A DNA stretch of 64,000 bases from Lingula anatina. Lineage: Eukaryota; Brachiopoda; Lingulata; Lingulida; Lingulidae. The notes beneath the pieces are model-generated. The model saw only the letters and a program-made list of their open reading frames with translations. It did no database searches and had not been told where the DNA came from. Where the stretch lies: positions 265,000 to 328,999 of the forward strand of contig NW_019774181.1 in NCBI RefSeq assembly GCF_001039355.2, written 5' to 3'. The translations under genes and the position numbers were made by a program. The stretch's first letter is position 1. Every line of letters starts with the position of its first letter. Positions 11,168 through 23,410 of this stretch are shown here, one piece after another.

Positions 11168-12095
11168 CTGTGCCTGATTGAAGCCCCCTATTACCCTTGC
11201 CAGCCCTTCCATCCTTGTTAACATCTGCTGTCTTTGTGCAGTAACGAGAAAGTCGTTCCAGTGCTGCGCATGCTTTATGAGCAAAGAGTTTGTAGTATCT
11301 ATATCTAACTGCAGTCCTTCCTCTAAAAACTCATACTGTCCTAAGTAATATAAAGTCTGTGATGACACATACAGCCTACATGTAACTAATAGGCAATATA
11401 ACAGGAGAGCAATGACACCTCCAAATACCAACTTCACCATGAAGTTCTGATAAGTGACTTTGGCAATGATTTTGAATATAGTTTCCACCAAGCATGATGT
11501 ACAGTCAAAGATATTTTTCTTGGTTCCATGCGACTTTGCCGCTTTCATATTGTTATGGCTATGTTTGTTGTTCTGTTGATGACTTTTGTTGGTGGGGGTT
11601 TCTAGCATGGGCTTTCGACTGTCCATGGTCTCTTCACCCCTGGGGTCTTTTGGCGTACCCTGGGGAGTTGCCACGAGTGAATCTTCCTTGTAATCAACAT
11701 ATGTGGTTTCTGTGACTCCACCGTTGTGAGAACAATACACGTTACACAAATTGAAATAGAACGACCGCGACTTTCCATCCTGAAGCCGTTCCTCTAGACC
11801 CTGACACAATGCACGTGCTGTGGCGTACGTTCGTGTGAAACGGTAAACTAAAATAACAATGTCAGCCATTATAAAGATAATCTGAAGGAGATTCAGTATA
11901 TCCATCATTTTCGAGTCCTCTGTTTTCTCGGAATCTCCATCCCCCAAAACCGTCAGTTCAGGGGATTCTTTAACATCCTTGGAAGATAACACAAACCTAA
12001 AGGTGTTGTTCTCCATGGCTGTGGACCTGCATAAAGCAAGGACTGGCTTTCTGTTAATGTTCATTGTCCTTGGAGGCTTTGGTAAAGCATTTAAC
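11168..12095 (-). CDS. Large membrane protein exon: TM4, cytosolic loop, TM5
   Basis: 928-bp exon, acceptor gttttcag|GTTAAATG, donor GCACAG|GTGAGA. The first base completes an Arg codon (…PELKKR|LNALPKP), so the phases fit. Two hydrophobic helices are visible: IIFIMADIVILVYRF (about 11,837-11,896) and LVFGGVIALLLYCLLVTC (about 11,372-11,431). Between them is a loop rich in K, H, N and S that looks cytosolic. After TM5 comes a helical segment ending GGFNQAQ. The protein family is not recognised. Confidence 0.82.
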
Positions 12096-12412
12096 CTGAA
12101 AACACAGCATCTTTTTCATCATAATCATAAAACTAAATGGGAATGTTTGCTTTCAAAATAGCTGTTAATGACATGTCTCCATTAAAATGTTGACTGCAGT
12201 TTCCCCATAGAGAGGATAATTACCAGAGTGTAATAATGCTGAACTTAAACAAGAACATTGACATAAATATTGAATCACCAGTCAGCTTAATAGAAAATGT
12301 TGCAAAAAATAAATGAAAAATAAATGACAAAAATCTACTCAGACTCAGATAATAATTTAATTAACAAGCCAGAATGACTGTAATTTTATTTCAGGAAATT
12401 AGAATTTCTTAC

Positions 12413-13622
12413 CTTTTCTTCAACTCTGGCAACCTCATCGCTATCTGTAGGGCGTTATCCAAACCAAGGAAAGACAGGAAGTTCACATATTCCTCTGGAA
12501 TCCCTGTCCATTCCATGCTCAGGGTGATGGGGGAAGCACTCCTCGAAGTATTATATATGGGTTTGGGAAAATCCAACCAGGGGTTATCGTAAACATCCCT
12601 GGCTGCTTGGTTGTAGAGCGTGGTGAGATACTCCACCTTGGCTTTGGCATCAAAAGTGTACTCCTGCAACTTTGCATTGTATTCAGACCTGTACGCCTGA
12701 AGTTTATTTTCTAAAATAATCTGTGTACTGTTCCAGATGCTTGTTTCTGATTGGTAGATTAGTCTCAGTTGTCTGTCACGGAAGCTGAGCATTTTCTGCT
12801 GTACTTTTGTGAATAATCTATCAACATGCTCATCGCATGCACGTTGCATGTCGAGAAACCTGCCCCGTTGCCTGGCAAGTTCTGCATTGCGTTGAGATTT
12901 CATATCTGCAGCCATGTCGCAACTGTAGTTAGTCTGTATTTCTGATAAATATTTGATCTTGGATATAATCTCCAAGTCACTTTGACAGAGGTAGGTCAGT
13001 AACAAAATAAATAAGGTAAATGTAAAAGCAACACTATAGGCTATCCGAAATATTGTATAACCTGTGATAAACAACTTGTGGCAGCTTGTAATCTTACGGT
13101 GTTCTAACCTACGGAAAACTTCCAATCGTCTCCTCAAATCTCTGCGTAAACTTTGATCTCCAGTTGTAAAAATTATGTCTGATCTTGAACATTCTATCAG
13201 TAACAGCAAGAGCACTGAGAAAAGGGACAAAGATCCAAAAACTATACATAAGGTGCGGATTGGCTGCCATTCTTCTGGATTATTTTTGAAAGTGGCATCT
13301 TCTTTCATTTCAACTGCTGCACTTTCTACTGGGTCAGGGTTGTCTTGGTAGATTTTGTAGCTAGCTCCATCTGGTGTTTGTTCTTCAACACCGCTATTTT
13401 TGATAACACTTACTGAGGAGACATAGGCAGTGTAATTTTTATGAGAATCTCGGAGTAAAACTTCAAATACTTTTTCCCTATTAATGTCTCCAAAAGAAAA
13501 TTGAAAAGCAAAGTTAAATCTTGGAGGACAGACGACAAGAGTATCCAAGTTGAAGAGCTGCACCATTTCTGTCAAGTCGTTGACAATAATGGCCACGTAG
13601 GCAGGACAACCAGTCAGATATC
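12413..13622 (-). CDS. Large membrane protein exon: TM2, TM3 and extracellular coiled segment
   Basis: 1,210-bp exon, acceptor tttttccag|GATATC, donor AAGAAAAG|GTAAG. It opens with GYLTGCPAYVAI. A helix TLCIVFGSLSLFSVLLLLLI (about 13,189-13,257) and a second, LFILLLTYLC at its end (about 12,988-13,071), flank a short basic loop (LRRDLRRRLEVFRRLEHRK), as expected for the cytosolic side. About 150 residues of charged helix (…AELARQRGRFLDMQRACDE…) follow, with NYS and NST glycosylation-type sites, suggesting a long extracellular coiled segment. The TM-loop-TM-long-coil pattern recalls DC-STAMP-like proteins only loosely. Confidence 0.83.
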
Positions 13623-13895
13623 CTGGAAAAACAGATTTTGAAAAAAGTATCTGATTAAATAAATTAATTGTGAAAAAATTAATGCCAATGACAAATCATT
13701 TAATTTGAAAAGAAGATCATACTAGTCTATTTTTCTAAAACTTTCCTTAAGGTACTAAAGTAAAAGTTGCAAAATATAAATAAAAGCGATTGTAGTGTAC
13801 GTCAAATAAAATATCAAGGTGCACTTTATAATGAAATTCATATCCAAGTTTTTTTTTCAAGTTTTTCCTTTGCTCAAACAGTCACTTGCACATAC

Positions 13896-14018
13896 CAGAT
13901 ATGGACATATTCCACTTTTTGGTTGTAGTGTTTAATTCAAGATGTGTCTTAAAGGAATCGTCAAACCTAATCCCTGCTCGTACGTGCTTCATGTAATGGT
14001 ACAACACAGAACGGTTCC
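13896..14018 (-). CDS. Large membrane protein exon, ectodomain
   Basis: 123-bp exon between acceptor attttccag|GG and donor ATATCTG|GTATGT, phases 1 and 1. It encodes NRSVLYHYMKHVRAGIRFDD and ends TKKWNMSISG. It has NRS and NMS glycosylation-type sites. No domain is recognised; probably part of the beta-rich membrane-proximal ectodomain. Confidence 0.75.
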
Positions 14019-14432
14019 CTGGAAAATGTGAAATAAAATATTGTTTTATAATGCATAACTTCATTTACCTAACTAAAAACACAACATTCACCAACTGAAA
14101 CTGTGAGAATAAGTTTTAATTCAATATAGTGTGAGAGGAAATTTTAAGTTTGTTGCTTGAATTTTTACCAATTCTTCAGGCCTGATTTTTAACCAGTCTT
14201 GTTCCTTGGTTGTCCCATTTACTACCATTGTAACTAACAGAAGCAAGATGTTTGCATTAAGATTAGTTTTCTGTGATTAGAAATTGTCACTGCAAGGTTT
14301 AAAGAAACATTATACATGGCTTTACTGCAAATGCCACCTACAAAGTACCTCCAGAAAAATTCTTGTGATTGTAATACTGATACTTGTACAGGTATATGAA
14401 TTAGCAAAACTTTCAACCATTAATTTGCTCAC

Positions 14433-15041
14433 CTGGAATAGAGACAGATATTTCTGGCCCATAGATTTTGGGAGACAAGATATATTTGTATGTGCCGTCT
14501 GTGTTCATTTTAGTGTAGTTGACAGTGACTCCATGTTTCTTGTACATCTTCTGCTTCTTGTGGAGTGTGGAAATATTTCTCCAGCAGCCCTCCTGGTTAT
14601 TCCAGCTCACTGAGCTTACTTGGAAGGGTCGCTCAGGCGTCAACGATGTAGTGAAGATGCTGTCTGAAAAGCTAAACACCTGGAATTTGCCTTTATCGAA
14701 TTCTCCAACATCTTTAAACTGGTGTAGAGAAAGCTGGTAGTCGCGGGCGGCAGCATTCATGTCACCGACCATCATCATCTCGTCTTTTAGCTGGAACTTA
14801 GTATTATGGGATACATCAAGAAAACCGATGTGGTTACTTCCATTGTTGTGCTCATGAATATTAGAGGCTGTGATGTTGTAAATTTCCTGCTCTGTGGAAA
14901 ATGGGGTGTCGAAGTTGTCGATGTGCATGCGGTAACGAACACGATACAGATACATAGGAGGAGGCACGTAGCGTAAGTGACACATGAACTGACTGGATAT
15001 GTTATTGAACATTGGATGCAGAGTGAATTGTACAGTGTCAC
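14433..15041 (-). CDS. Large membrane protein exon, beta-rich ectodomain
   Basis: 609-bp exon, acceptor cttctag|GTGACAC, donor ATTCCAG|GTGAGC, phases 1 and 1. It begins GDTVQFTLHPMFNNISSQFM and ends KIYGPEISVSIPG. It is rich in alternating hydrophobic residues and in Asn-X-Ser/Thr sites, as expected for an extracellular fold. No known domain is recognised. Confidence 0.78.
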
Positions 15042-15303
15042 CTAGAAGTAAGCAAAATTGCACACTTATCAGGCTATTATAGCAGTACATTTACTGTATC
15101 TGAGTAAGTAATACAAATTTCGAACAATTCACTTTCTCTAATATTTTATTTTTAGTTACTTAAAAAAATCCATCATATCACTCTCAAATAATTCTAAACA
15201 CATACTACTTAAAACATATTGTTTTGACATATTGCATAAATTACTGGTACTTGATTTTAGAGAATTAGCCTTCTATCATAAAATAATAAAATTACATTTG
15301 TAC

Positions 15304-15411
15304 CTGTAGAACAGATGACAGATTTGTTAGCACAGAGAGGCTGGTAGACAAACTTGCACTCCTTTGTATTCAAGCAGTCTGTGGCACAACAAGACTGGTT
15401 CAATCCACTGC
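15304..15411 (-). CDS. Large membrane protein exon, cysteine-rich
   Basis: 108-bp phase 1-1 exon, acceptor cattccag|GCAGTGG, donor TCTACAG|GTACAA. It encodes SGLNQSCCATDCLNTKECKF and then a stretch ending ICSTG, with seven cysteines in 36 residues. It continues the cysteine-rich module begun in 18,013-18,202. Confidence 0.78.
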
Positions 15412-15493
15412 CTGGAATGACAATCACAGTAAGACAATCAGTTCAATAGCATGACAGATCAAAGTGAAGATTCATCAGCATTCAATGAGTAAA

Positions 15494-15768
15494 TTAGGCC
15501 CCATTCACATTGAGCAGTATATTTACGTACCAGTATCTGAACCGGTCCAATTCCAGAGAATGGTGGTACTTTATTACCTGGCCAATATCTAAGAAAGTTT
15601 CCTGAATTGAGCCCCGCCTACTCCATACAACTTACTAATTATTTTTTCATTAAATACGTAAACTTGCACAGAACTTGCTAAAATCTCATGTAAAGTATAC
15701 ATTATATTAGGACCTCTCAAAGTGGACCGGTCTAGGTAAATATATAGCTTGACATGAAAAGGGCCTAA
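15494..15768. mobile_element. MITE, inverted ends TTAGGCCC...GGGCCTAA
   Basis: The left end TTAGGCCCCATTCACATTGA pairs with the right end GACATGAAAAGGGCCTAA. Inner similarity includes TATATTTAC / GTAAATATA and GAACCGGTCC / GGACCGGTC. About 275 bp, in an intron and non-coding. Confidence 0.65.
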
Positions 15769-16008
15769 GGACATGGAATGATCATTCAACCACTATTTTC
15801 CTCTAATGTTTAAAGTGGGTTAGTAAACATAATGCAAACAAAAAAGCAATTTGTCCAAGTAATGTGCATTCTGAAATAATCATATAAAACCAGACTGACA
15901 ATTCTCATCCATGAACTTCATTAAATGTTATCAAATTCTTCATAAATGCTTTAAACAGTGTTTAGAATATTCCAAAAAAAGTTAACATTCAATATAATGG
16001 AACTTAAA

Positions 16009-16092
16009 CTTGGGTTTAGTGAAGAATTAAGAATATTTGAATTAAAAACATTTTTCTTATTCAAATATTCTTAATTCTTCAGTAAACCCAAG
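16009..16092. repeat. 84-nt near-perfect hairpin
   Basis: A 34-base arm at 16,009-16,042 pairs with 16,059-16,092 with one mismatch (G opposite the expected C near the base), leaving a 16-nt loop. It sits in an intron of the large gene. It could be a pre-miRNA-sized hairpin or a tiny palindromic MITE. Confidence 0.9.
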
Positions 16093-16610
16093 TGAGAGGT
16101 ACAGAGATACAATGGCAATAATGTTGACCTTAAAATGTTAGACACTGTTTCTGACAAATCAAACTCAATCTGGTTATTAACTGTTACATTAACAACAAAA
16201 CCTTACAGAAGTTTATAGTTTTTGTTGTTACCAAAAAGTGATTACCAATCTCTCATTAAAAAGAATAGTCCAAAGGGTAAGTAAGGTAGCTACTGTGGCA
16301 TTGCTTTACAAACCACATTAAAAGCTGACGGATTGCTTAAAAATTACTTCAGAATCTGTATATAAACATATCAAATAAACAAGAAAAAGCTTGTAAATAA
16401 TCTTGTCCATGGCTCAGGCATTCTAAACAACACCCCATGTCTAAGTAAAACAGCCTGTATCTAGGTCATATTAATTACTGAAAAATTAATAAACAAAAAA
16501 TAGATTTAAAATACCAATAATGCACTCGCACATCAACATCTATGTTAAAATACACAAGGTCAGGGCTACTATCATAATAATTAACTGATATTTTTTTTTT
16601 TCACTTCAAA

Positions 16611-16700
16611 TTAACCCTTTTCACCCATGCTTTTAAAACCAACTGTCAATTGGAACTGCATGTATGCTACAAAATGCAGCAATGAGTGATAAAGGGTTAA
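16611..16700. mobile_element. 90-bp MITE with TTAA ends
   Basis: Starts TTAACCCTTT and ends AAAGGGTTAA. TTAA followed by CCCTTT inverted ends is the pattern of piggyBac/Kolobok-type MITEs, which target TTAA. The interior has no coding capacity. Confidence 0.55.
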
Positions 16701-17876
16701 TAAATCTGTTTTGATTTTTTTTTTCTGTTTTTTTAAAGAAAAAAAAAAAGAGTAAAAGGGTTTGGAAAATGAAAGATATAATGAGTATAACCATAGCATG
16801 TTCTATTTGAATAAAAGTTGAAGAACACAGATTTCCTTTTGACAGCACCCACCTTTACCCATTAAATACACTAAAGATCTTCCTAAAAACAGAAATTATA
16901 CAAGAATGCACATGACAATGTCTATTGAAAAATGGCAATCAAAGCAAGCATCTTCCCATTTTGTGCTGTAAAGTTCCACTCAGTCTTCTAGAACTTTATG
17001 CACAAAATAATAAAGAAATTACTGTTACGTACTCCATCTATATCTATGTATATAACATATTTACTCAACCACAGTTACCAATACTTCATGCACAAAGAAA
17101 TAAAATAATAATAATGACAGTAACAATAGTAAAAGATAAATCAGACTGTCATATTAATTAACTGTACATTTACTAGAATGGTGCAGTTTGAAATCCAAGT
17201 ACTTCATGAATATAATAAGTAGTGTAATGAAGCACAGACATACAAGTGTTAATAATTATATGCAACTGTGGTTAAATACAACATTTAACACTGAAAAATA
17301 TCTCGTCCAGAAATTTTTTTGTCAGTGAATATTCTGGGACATGGTGGGAAGAGTCATGTGATAAACATCCAGCAGTTTAAATTAAATATCATAAGTCATA
17401 TCAATGGTGGCAATCTAGAAGTAATCCAATTGTTAGAGTAATTTTAGAACAGAAAAAGGACCAATGAATATGATAACCTTAAATACTTATATAGATCAGA
17501 GGTCAATTAAGTTCAAAGACCATATACTACATGTAGGTCATAAAGGTCAGAGTTCAATCACCATATAATTCACCCACACTCCTCAGTGTCCAAAAAGGAA
17601 CAATACAATCATGTAATACAATCATATGACAACTAAATCCTTGGCAATATGATCTATACCTGATATATATGATCTGTAATAGATATGAGTGCCTTAGCTG
17701 TAAAAAATCACACTGCTCATGACATAATACTTACACACTCCTTGACACAATTAGGACAGGTAGGTCAGGGGACATGATATTATACTTACTTTTTTTCACT
17801 AAGACATGTCTCAATTGATGCGTAATAGCCACAAATGTAGCTCAGGTGGGGACATATTTCAAATCTTCTCTTCCGT

Positions 17877-18003
17877 GAAATATGCCTGACCTGATAATAA
17901 TGATATGTAAATATAAATGTAGGTCAAAGGCCATGAAATATGCCTGACCTGATTATAATGATACGTAAATATAAATATAAATGTAGGTCAAAGGTCATGA
18001 CCT
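17877..18003. repeat. Two tandem units with DR1 and inverted AGGTCA sites
   Basis: Two about 60-bp units begin GAAATATGCCTGACCTGAT and end GTAGGTCAAAGG(C/T)CAT. The second unit contains a perfect AGGTCAAAGGTCA (17,985-17,997), immediately followed by TGACCT, making AGGTCATGACCT. These match nuclear-receptor DR1 and IR0 half-site arrangements. Binding is inferred only. Confidence 0.6.
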
Positions 18004-18012
18004 CATACTTAC

Positions 18013-18202
18013 TGACGCATGCCCTGCTGCTGAGACAAGCCTGGCAGGTCATCTCTTTGGGACTACACTGCCAGTGTGGGAACGTCTCCAATGTGTCGTC
18101 CTTCAGAGTCTTGGAAAAAAGCTTCGTCAGCAGTGGAGTTTCCACAGTACAAAGGATGCTGTTGGAGTTTGTCTCTGCCAGTTTATCCTTGAGGGCGATG
18201 CC
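18013..18202 (-). CDS. Large membrane protein exon, start of cysteine-rich module
   Basis: 190-bp exon, acceptor tcttatag|GGCATC, donor GCGTCA|GTAAGT, phase 0 in and 1 out. It encodes GIALKDKLAETNSNSILCTV... and WQCSPKEMTCQACLSSRACV. Four closely spaced cysteines continue directly into the exon at 15,304-15,411. Confidence 0.78.
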
Positions 18203-18958
18203 CTATAAGACATGGGGGAAGAAATATTAAATTGTATCCTTTTTTGTTGGATAAATGTCCAAAAAAAAAAAAAAAAAATTACCCCTTTCCCCTAATAATG
18301 CAAATTTATTCAGTTGATTAATACTTGTCTGGAAGTCTCAGAACAAAAAAAAAAAAAAAAAAGATTAGCCTATTTTCTTTTAAACTTTTATCAAATATTT
18401 TTTAACATGGGCTAGAAGGAGAACAAGACAGTGGTCTCCAATTAGCTAGTACAATTACTGAAGATGGTCTCTATCCTGATACGGAGACGTTCACTCCACA
18501 CTGCAACACACTGCAGTGCGCAATACTGTTACTGAACATACACTCATACATTAATACAGGTTTCTCAGACTGAGAATTACAACATGGCCAGGGACATGGA
18601 TACCCATTATCTAACTCTGGTGCAGTGCAGAAGCAGACAACAAATATCATTGCTGATGAGTAAGTTGTAATCAAAATATGAAGCCTTTTGGTGCAACTAA
18701 TTTTTTATATTTTAACAGGAATTTTGTTTCATCAAAATTCAATTAACTGTGGACTAATTTTCTTTCAAAATCAAACTTCTTTAACACTTGTAAACCAGAT
18801 TTTTTTGACAGTAGATGTTTCTTTCAGGAATAGAAATGCATTAAAAAGAAATAAAATTTAACAAACTTTTCAAAAACTTAATAAGCAGAGTGCTGCAGAC
18901 AGTTTGCAGACAAAACTGTCCAGTGCTGACTTGCCCTATCTATAGTGAACATACAATA

Positions 18959-19126
18959 CAGGGGCGGATCCAGAGATATTTTCTGACAGTCTTCCAAATT
19001 ATCTTTGTTGGTCCATCCTCCATTTTTGACCGTCTTCCAACAGAAAAAATTAGATACCCATCAATGTAAACTTGAAAATTCGACTGTCTTCCGGAAGACC
19101 CAGTAGACGGCCTCAATCCGCCCCTG
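18959..19126. mobile_element. MITE, CAGGGGCGGAT...ATCCGCCCCTG
   Basis: 168 bp with inverted ends CAGGGGCGGATC / CAATCCGCCCCTG and internal GTCTTCC / GGAAGAC repeats. A related copy lies at 40,051-40,190. The end sequence resembles common hAT-like MITE ends; the assignment is tentative. Confidence 0.7.
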
Positions 19127-20595
19127 CAGCAGATTAAACTAACACTTCACGTGACCAACAAAACACACAATGTGACTTCAGAAATACCAAAAGCACTAAC
19201 ATTTTAACCCTACTTTATGCTTTACTTCACAAATCTGTTTTTTAACACTTAATATATAGGTTTGTCTAATTCTACCTCACTTAACCTTTTATATACATAA
19301 TATGAATTCCATTTCTTAAAAAGGATGAATCATGCCTTTGAGCCATATTAAATATATCATTAAGGATTCAAGATTTAAGAAATAAACCTTCCACTAATGA
19401 TTTTAAAAACTTTAAACACATTCATCAATTATAACAATGTTACTTGTAGTGATATGCAAAAATAGAGATTTATCTAATTAATGGCAGCATGATATCCAAA
19501 GTCAAGATCTACTATGAGCTCACAAATCAACCAATTAATTAATCGATTGGTTTATCATTTACACTGCCAATTGAACAAATTAACCATTTTAACAACAATT
19601 CAATCAATCAGTCAATCAACAGATTTATCAGTTGACTATTTCATCAATCAGCCAATAAAACAATAAAATAGTCAACTTCATATGGTCATCTTATCAATCA
19701 TTCAATCAATCAATGAGCCAATAATCCAACGCCTGGCTGATCAATGACAAAACCAGCATGAGAGTGATATTAGCAGTGCAGGGGGGGGTTTAGAGAGACC
19801 AGGGGGTATAGCAAAGAGGGGGGGGGGTAAACCACTTCCACCTTCAATCAGGAGGTATGTGAAAACTATGAATGCTACACATTTGGTATCTTGGCATACA
19901 ATACACCTCAAAATCTTGCAAAAGACATTTTAAAAGCAGCTTTTCAGTAAACAAACTAGAGCCTGTTCATGCAATATACATGTACTTATAATGCTCCTAC
20001 AGCCTATAGCAGTTGCATTATAAAATATTAAAGAATATCAGGTACTTCAAGTGACTGATTGTGCAGAAGTATTAACTTTCCCCACGTAGCTATTTCTTCA
20101 TATGTTCAAAATTATTGATATATTTTTTGAAAAAAAAGGGTAAAACTGTTTGCTTTATCTGCCAAGATATCAAACTCTATCGTAATTTGCTAAAACATCT
20201 ACTGCATTTGTAGCCCATATAAATTACTTTTTTGTACAAATCTCAATATATATCACAAATCATTTTTAACAACAACAAAAACAGAATTTCAGAATGCCCA
20301 ATACTTAGCAAAAATAGAACAATTATATAGGACAGATAATGATTTTTGCAAATTCTGCAACAAAAGGGGAAAATCCAAAGATTTTGATTGGCCAAAAAAT
20401 GTGCCGAGTTTGCAACAGAGTAAAGCAAAACATTTGATTGGCCGACACGGGATGCAAAATCCACATCAAAAGTGAAGATCACATGTGTTTTGGTAATAGT
20501 GAAACCACCCGGCATGCAAAAAAAAAAAAAAAAAAAAAAAATCCAGTAATAGATATTGAAACACCATTTAAATTGAAAATACCCAGTCATAAGAC

Positions 20596-21297
20596 NNNNN
20601 NNNNNNNNNNNNNNNNNNNNNNNNNNNNNNNNNNNNNNNNNNNNNNNNNNNNNNNNNNNNNNNNNNNNNNNNNNNNNNNNNNNNNNNNNNNNNNNNNNNN
20701 NNNNNNNNNNNNNNNNNNNNNNNNNNNNNNNNNNNNNNNNNNNNNNNNNNNNNNNNNNNNNNNNNNNNNNNNNNNNNNNNNNNNNNNNNNNNNNNNNNNN
20801 NNNNNNNNNNNNNNNNNNNNNNNNNNNNNNNNNNNNNNNNNNNNNNNNNNNNNNNNNNNNNNNNNNNNNNNNNNNNNNNNNNNNNNNNNNNNNNNNNNNN
20901 NNNNNNNNNNNNNNNNNNNNNNNNNNNNNNNNNNNNNNNNNNNNNNNNNNNNNNNNNNNNNNNNNNNNNNNNNNNNNNNNNNNNNNNNNNNNNNNNNNNN
21001 NNNNNNNNNNNNNNNNNNNNNNNNNNNNNNNNNNNNNNNNNNNNNNNNNNNNNNNNNNNNNNNNNNNNNNNNNNNNNNNNNNNNNNNNNNNNNNNNNNNN
21101 NNNNNNNNNNNNNNNNNNNNNNNNNNNNNNNNNNNNNNNNNNNNNNNNNNNNNNNNNNNNNNNNNNNNNNNNNNNNNNNNNNNNNNNNNNNNNNNNNNNN
21201 NNNNNNNNNNNNNNNNNNNNNNNNNNNNNNNNNNNNNNNNNNNNNNNNNNNNNNNNNNNNNNNNNNNNNNNNNNNNNNNNNNNNNNNNNNNNNNNNN
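20596..21297. other. Assembly gap (702 N)
   Basis: A run of Ns within an intron of the minus-strand gene. It is the only sized gap in the window. Confidence 1.
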
Positions 21298-22687
21298 AAA
21301 TATTATGATCAACAAAGTGGAAACTTGGTTTTTATGTGAAAGGGGGAAGTGGCCCATTTTCTTTATTAGTACTGCTAAATTGTCATGCAATGACAACATG
21401 TTTGATAACTTAACAAAAATGATTTTGAAATATTTAAAATGCTACCAATCTAAAAGAATTATATATGAAATTTCCAATTACCTATTATGATATATTTCAG
21501 CTCTTTTGGAAATCAAAGATAATTTCAAATTAGATCATAACATTTGCTGCATGTTTATGCAAAAGAGTCAACATCATTTTGTGTTTATTGATAACTGAAG
21601 AAAACATCTCCTTCCTCAGTTGGTGCATATTTAGAGCAAATAGTTCAAAAGGAAAAAGTAAATAAAATAAAATAATTATAAAATAAAAATAATAAACAGA
21701 GAGTGTTCTTTGCTATCACAGAAACTAAATGAACGAAAATGTTAACTCAAAATAATATATACATAAACAAAATATTGTAAAAGAAAATGAAATAAAAAAG
21801 AATCTTAAAGAACACAATTAACTTAAGGTATGGAAAAATTTATCTGGCCTGTAATCAAAAGATTTTGTTAATACATTAATCAATAACTTGTTAACTGATA
21901 GAAAATAACTGAAGAAATACTCAATGAAAATTCATCTTATAAGACTAATTAGCAAACAATGGACTAATCTAGAGAATTCATTTTTTTGCAATAACTCCAT
22001 GCTTTAGTTAAGCATGCTCTTAAAATGCAATATGGGTCATTCAAGCGAAATGCCTTCAAAACAAGGTGTTAAATTGGAAAAATGATTAAAATCATTCCAA
22101 AGAAGCAGAAGTTGAGTTTATTAACTGACTTCAGATGATTTCTTTTTTTTTTTTTTTGTTCCAACTTTCCAACTCAGAATTAATCTTGACATTTTGCATT
22201 ATATTTCAATGGTTTGGATAAATTTTCAAACCAACAAAACTGAAAAAATGAATAATCGCATATCTTCATCCTCCACAATTGAAAGCTAAAACAATCTACA
22301 CACATAGGTGATAAACTCAACTTATGCTGATTCTAAACTCTGAAAACAATATGAAAACATGAAAAAATACTGCTTCACTATGGGAGCAGCATCAAAGAAA
22401 TTTGAAAAAAAAAAATTAATAAATAAAACGGAAAATCAGCACCTCTAATTCTGTAAAAATCTACACATCTAATGGCAATAAGTAAAAAACTATAAACCTA
22501 CATTATCCATCTATAGCGGTAGAAAATCTATAGAATCTAACATTTTTTAATAAGTAAAAAATTATAAATATGTTGTTAGGTCTCAGAACTAACCTACCAC
22601 TTTGTACACCTCTAATCCCGGCAGTTTTGCTTACATGTTATCGCAGGAAATATGTCTATAAATATCTCATTCAAAACAAAGCCTTAC

Positions 22688-22862
22688 TCGTCTCTGGCAA
22701 TCCTTATTCACACTCCGGTAGTAAAAAGTTTCTCCGTTCTTGAATTGCTGGGGACAGCGTATCTTGTCTGGGTTGCTGGAGTCGCAGACGACCGCCGTCA
22801 CAGCAGACGTGCGACTTCTGTAGATTTCCAGACTGAGGTTGTAGAAATCTGGAACTGGGTGC
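22688..22862 (-). CDS. Large membrane protein exon, ectodomain
   Basis: 175-bp exon, acceptor ttttttatag|GCACCC, donor AGACGA|GTAAGG. The first base completes Arg from the previous exon; it ends in phase 0. It encodes HPVPDFYNLSLEIYRSRTSA and then VVCDSSNPDKIRC...KDCQRR with three cysteines. Confidence 0.78.
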
Positions 22863-23410
22863 CTATAAAAAAGGGATCTCAGAAAACTGAAGTACAGGAA
22901 TGCAAAGAATCAACATCTTTGCTCAAATGAAAATAAATTGAAAGTAAATTGGTGTGATGTCCAAATCAGAAACTGTTGAGAAGTAACATACATGTAGTGT
23001 AAGCTGGGCCATTTTCCTCGGCAATAATTTAGGCAAACATGTTATAACAGACCCCAAAAAATGCTATAATATAATGAAGGAACTTTATTATATTTCTGAA
23101 CTTCAGCAATTTTTTAGGACAATTTGATGCAAAACCGGAAATGATTAAATCACATTTATATTATAGAAATCTAAATGAACAGAATAATTAAAACATCAAT
23201 TAGAAACAGAAAGAGGATTATAACGATATAAAAGTCATTCAGCCTACATCAATAAGTATGTCAAAACAATGATCATGACCTGTATCCTGTATGTAGGTCA
23301 GTAAAACAGAGCTGCTTGTGATAAAACTAAAATGTGGACCATTATGAGCTTGTCATCAGCTACCATGCACCACCCTTTACCACTAAACACGTGCCCTTTT
23401 GTCCAATTAC

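Larger units (their letters stand above)
15412..18012. other. Intron of the large gene
   Basis: Contains the two MITEs and the hairpin above, and a tandem block with AGGTCA motifs near its upstream (right) end (17,877-18,003). No further exon was found, and the flanking exons join directly in phase (A+GC = Ser). Confidence 0.65.
18203..22687. other. Intron of the large gene, with assembly gap
   Basis: Contains a MITE (18,959-19,126), a CAATCA-rich tract (about 19,500-19,720), G-runs near 19,780-19,827 and a 702-base gap. No exon is needed here: the flanking exons join in phase 0. An exon hidden in the gap cannot be excluded. Confidence 0.6.

Noticed and set aside
11144-13622. Assignment of the large gene to DC-STAMP, meckelin, teneurin or prominin families
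   Set aside because: Each shares one feature (paired helices with a long coil, a Cys-rich ectodomain, or a type II start with EGF), but motif order and sequence recalled for these families do not match.
20438-21490. 350-codon and 270-codon open frames
   Set aside because: Most of each frame is the run of Ns; the few real codons show no splice or protein support.
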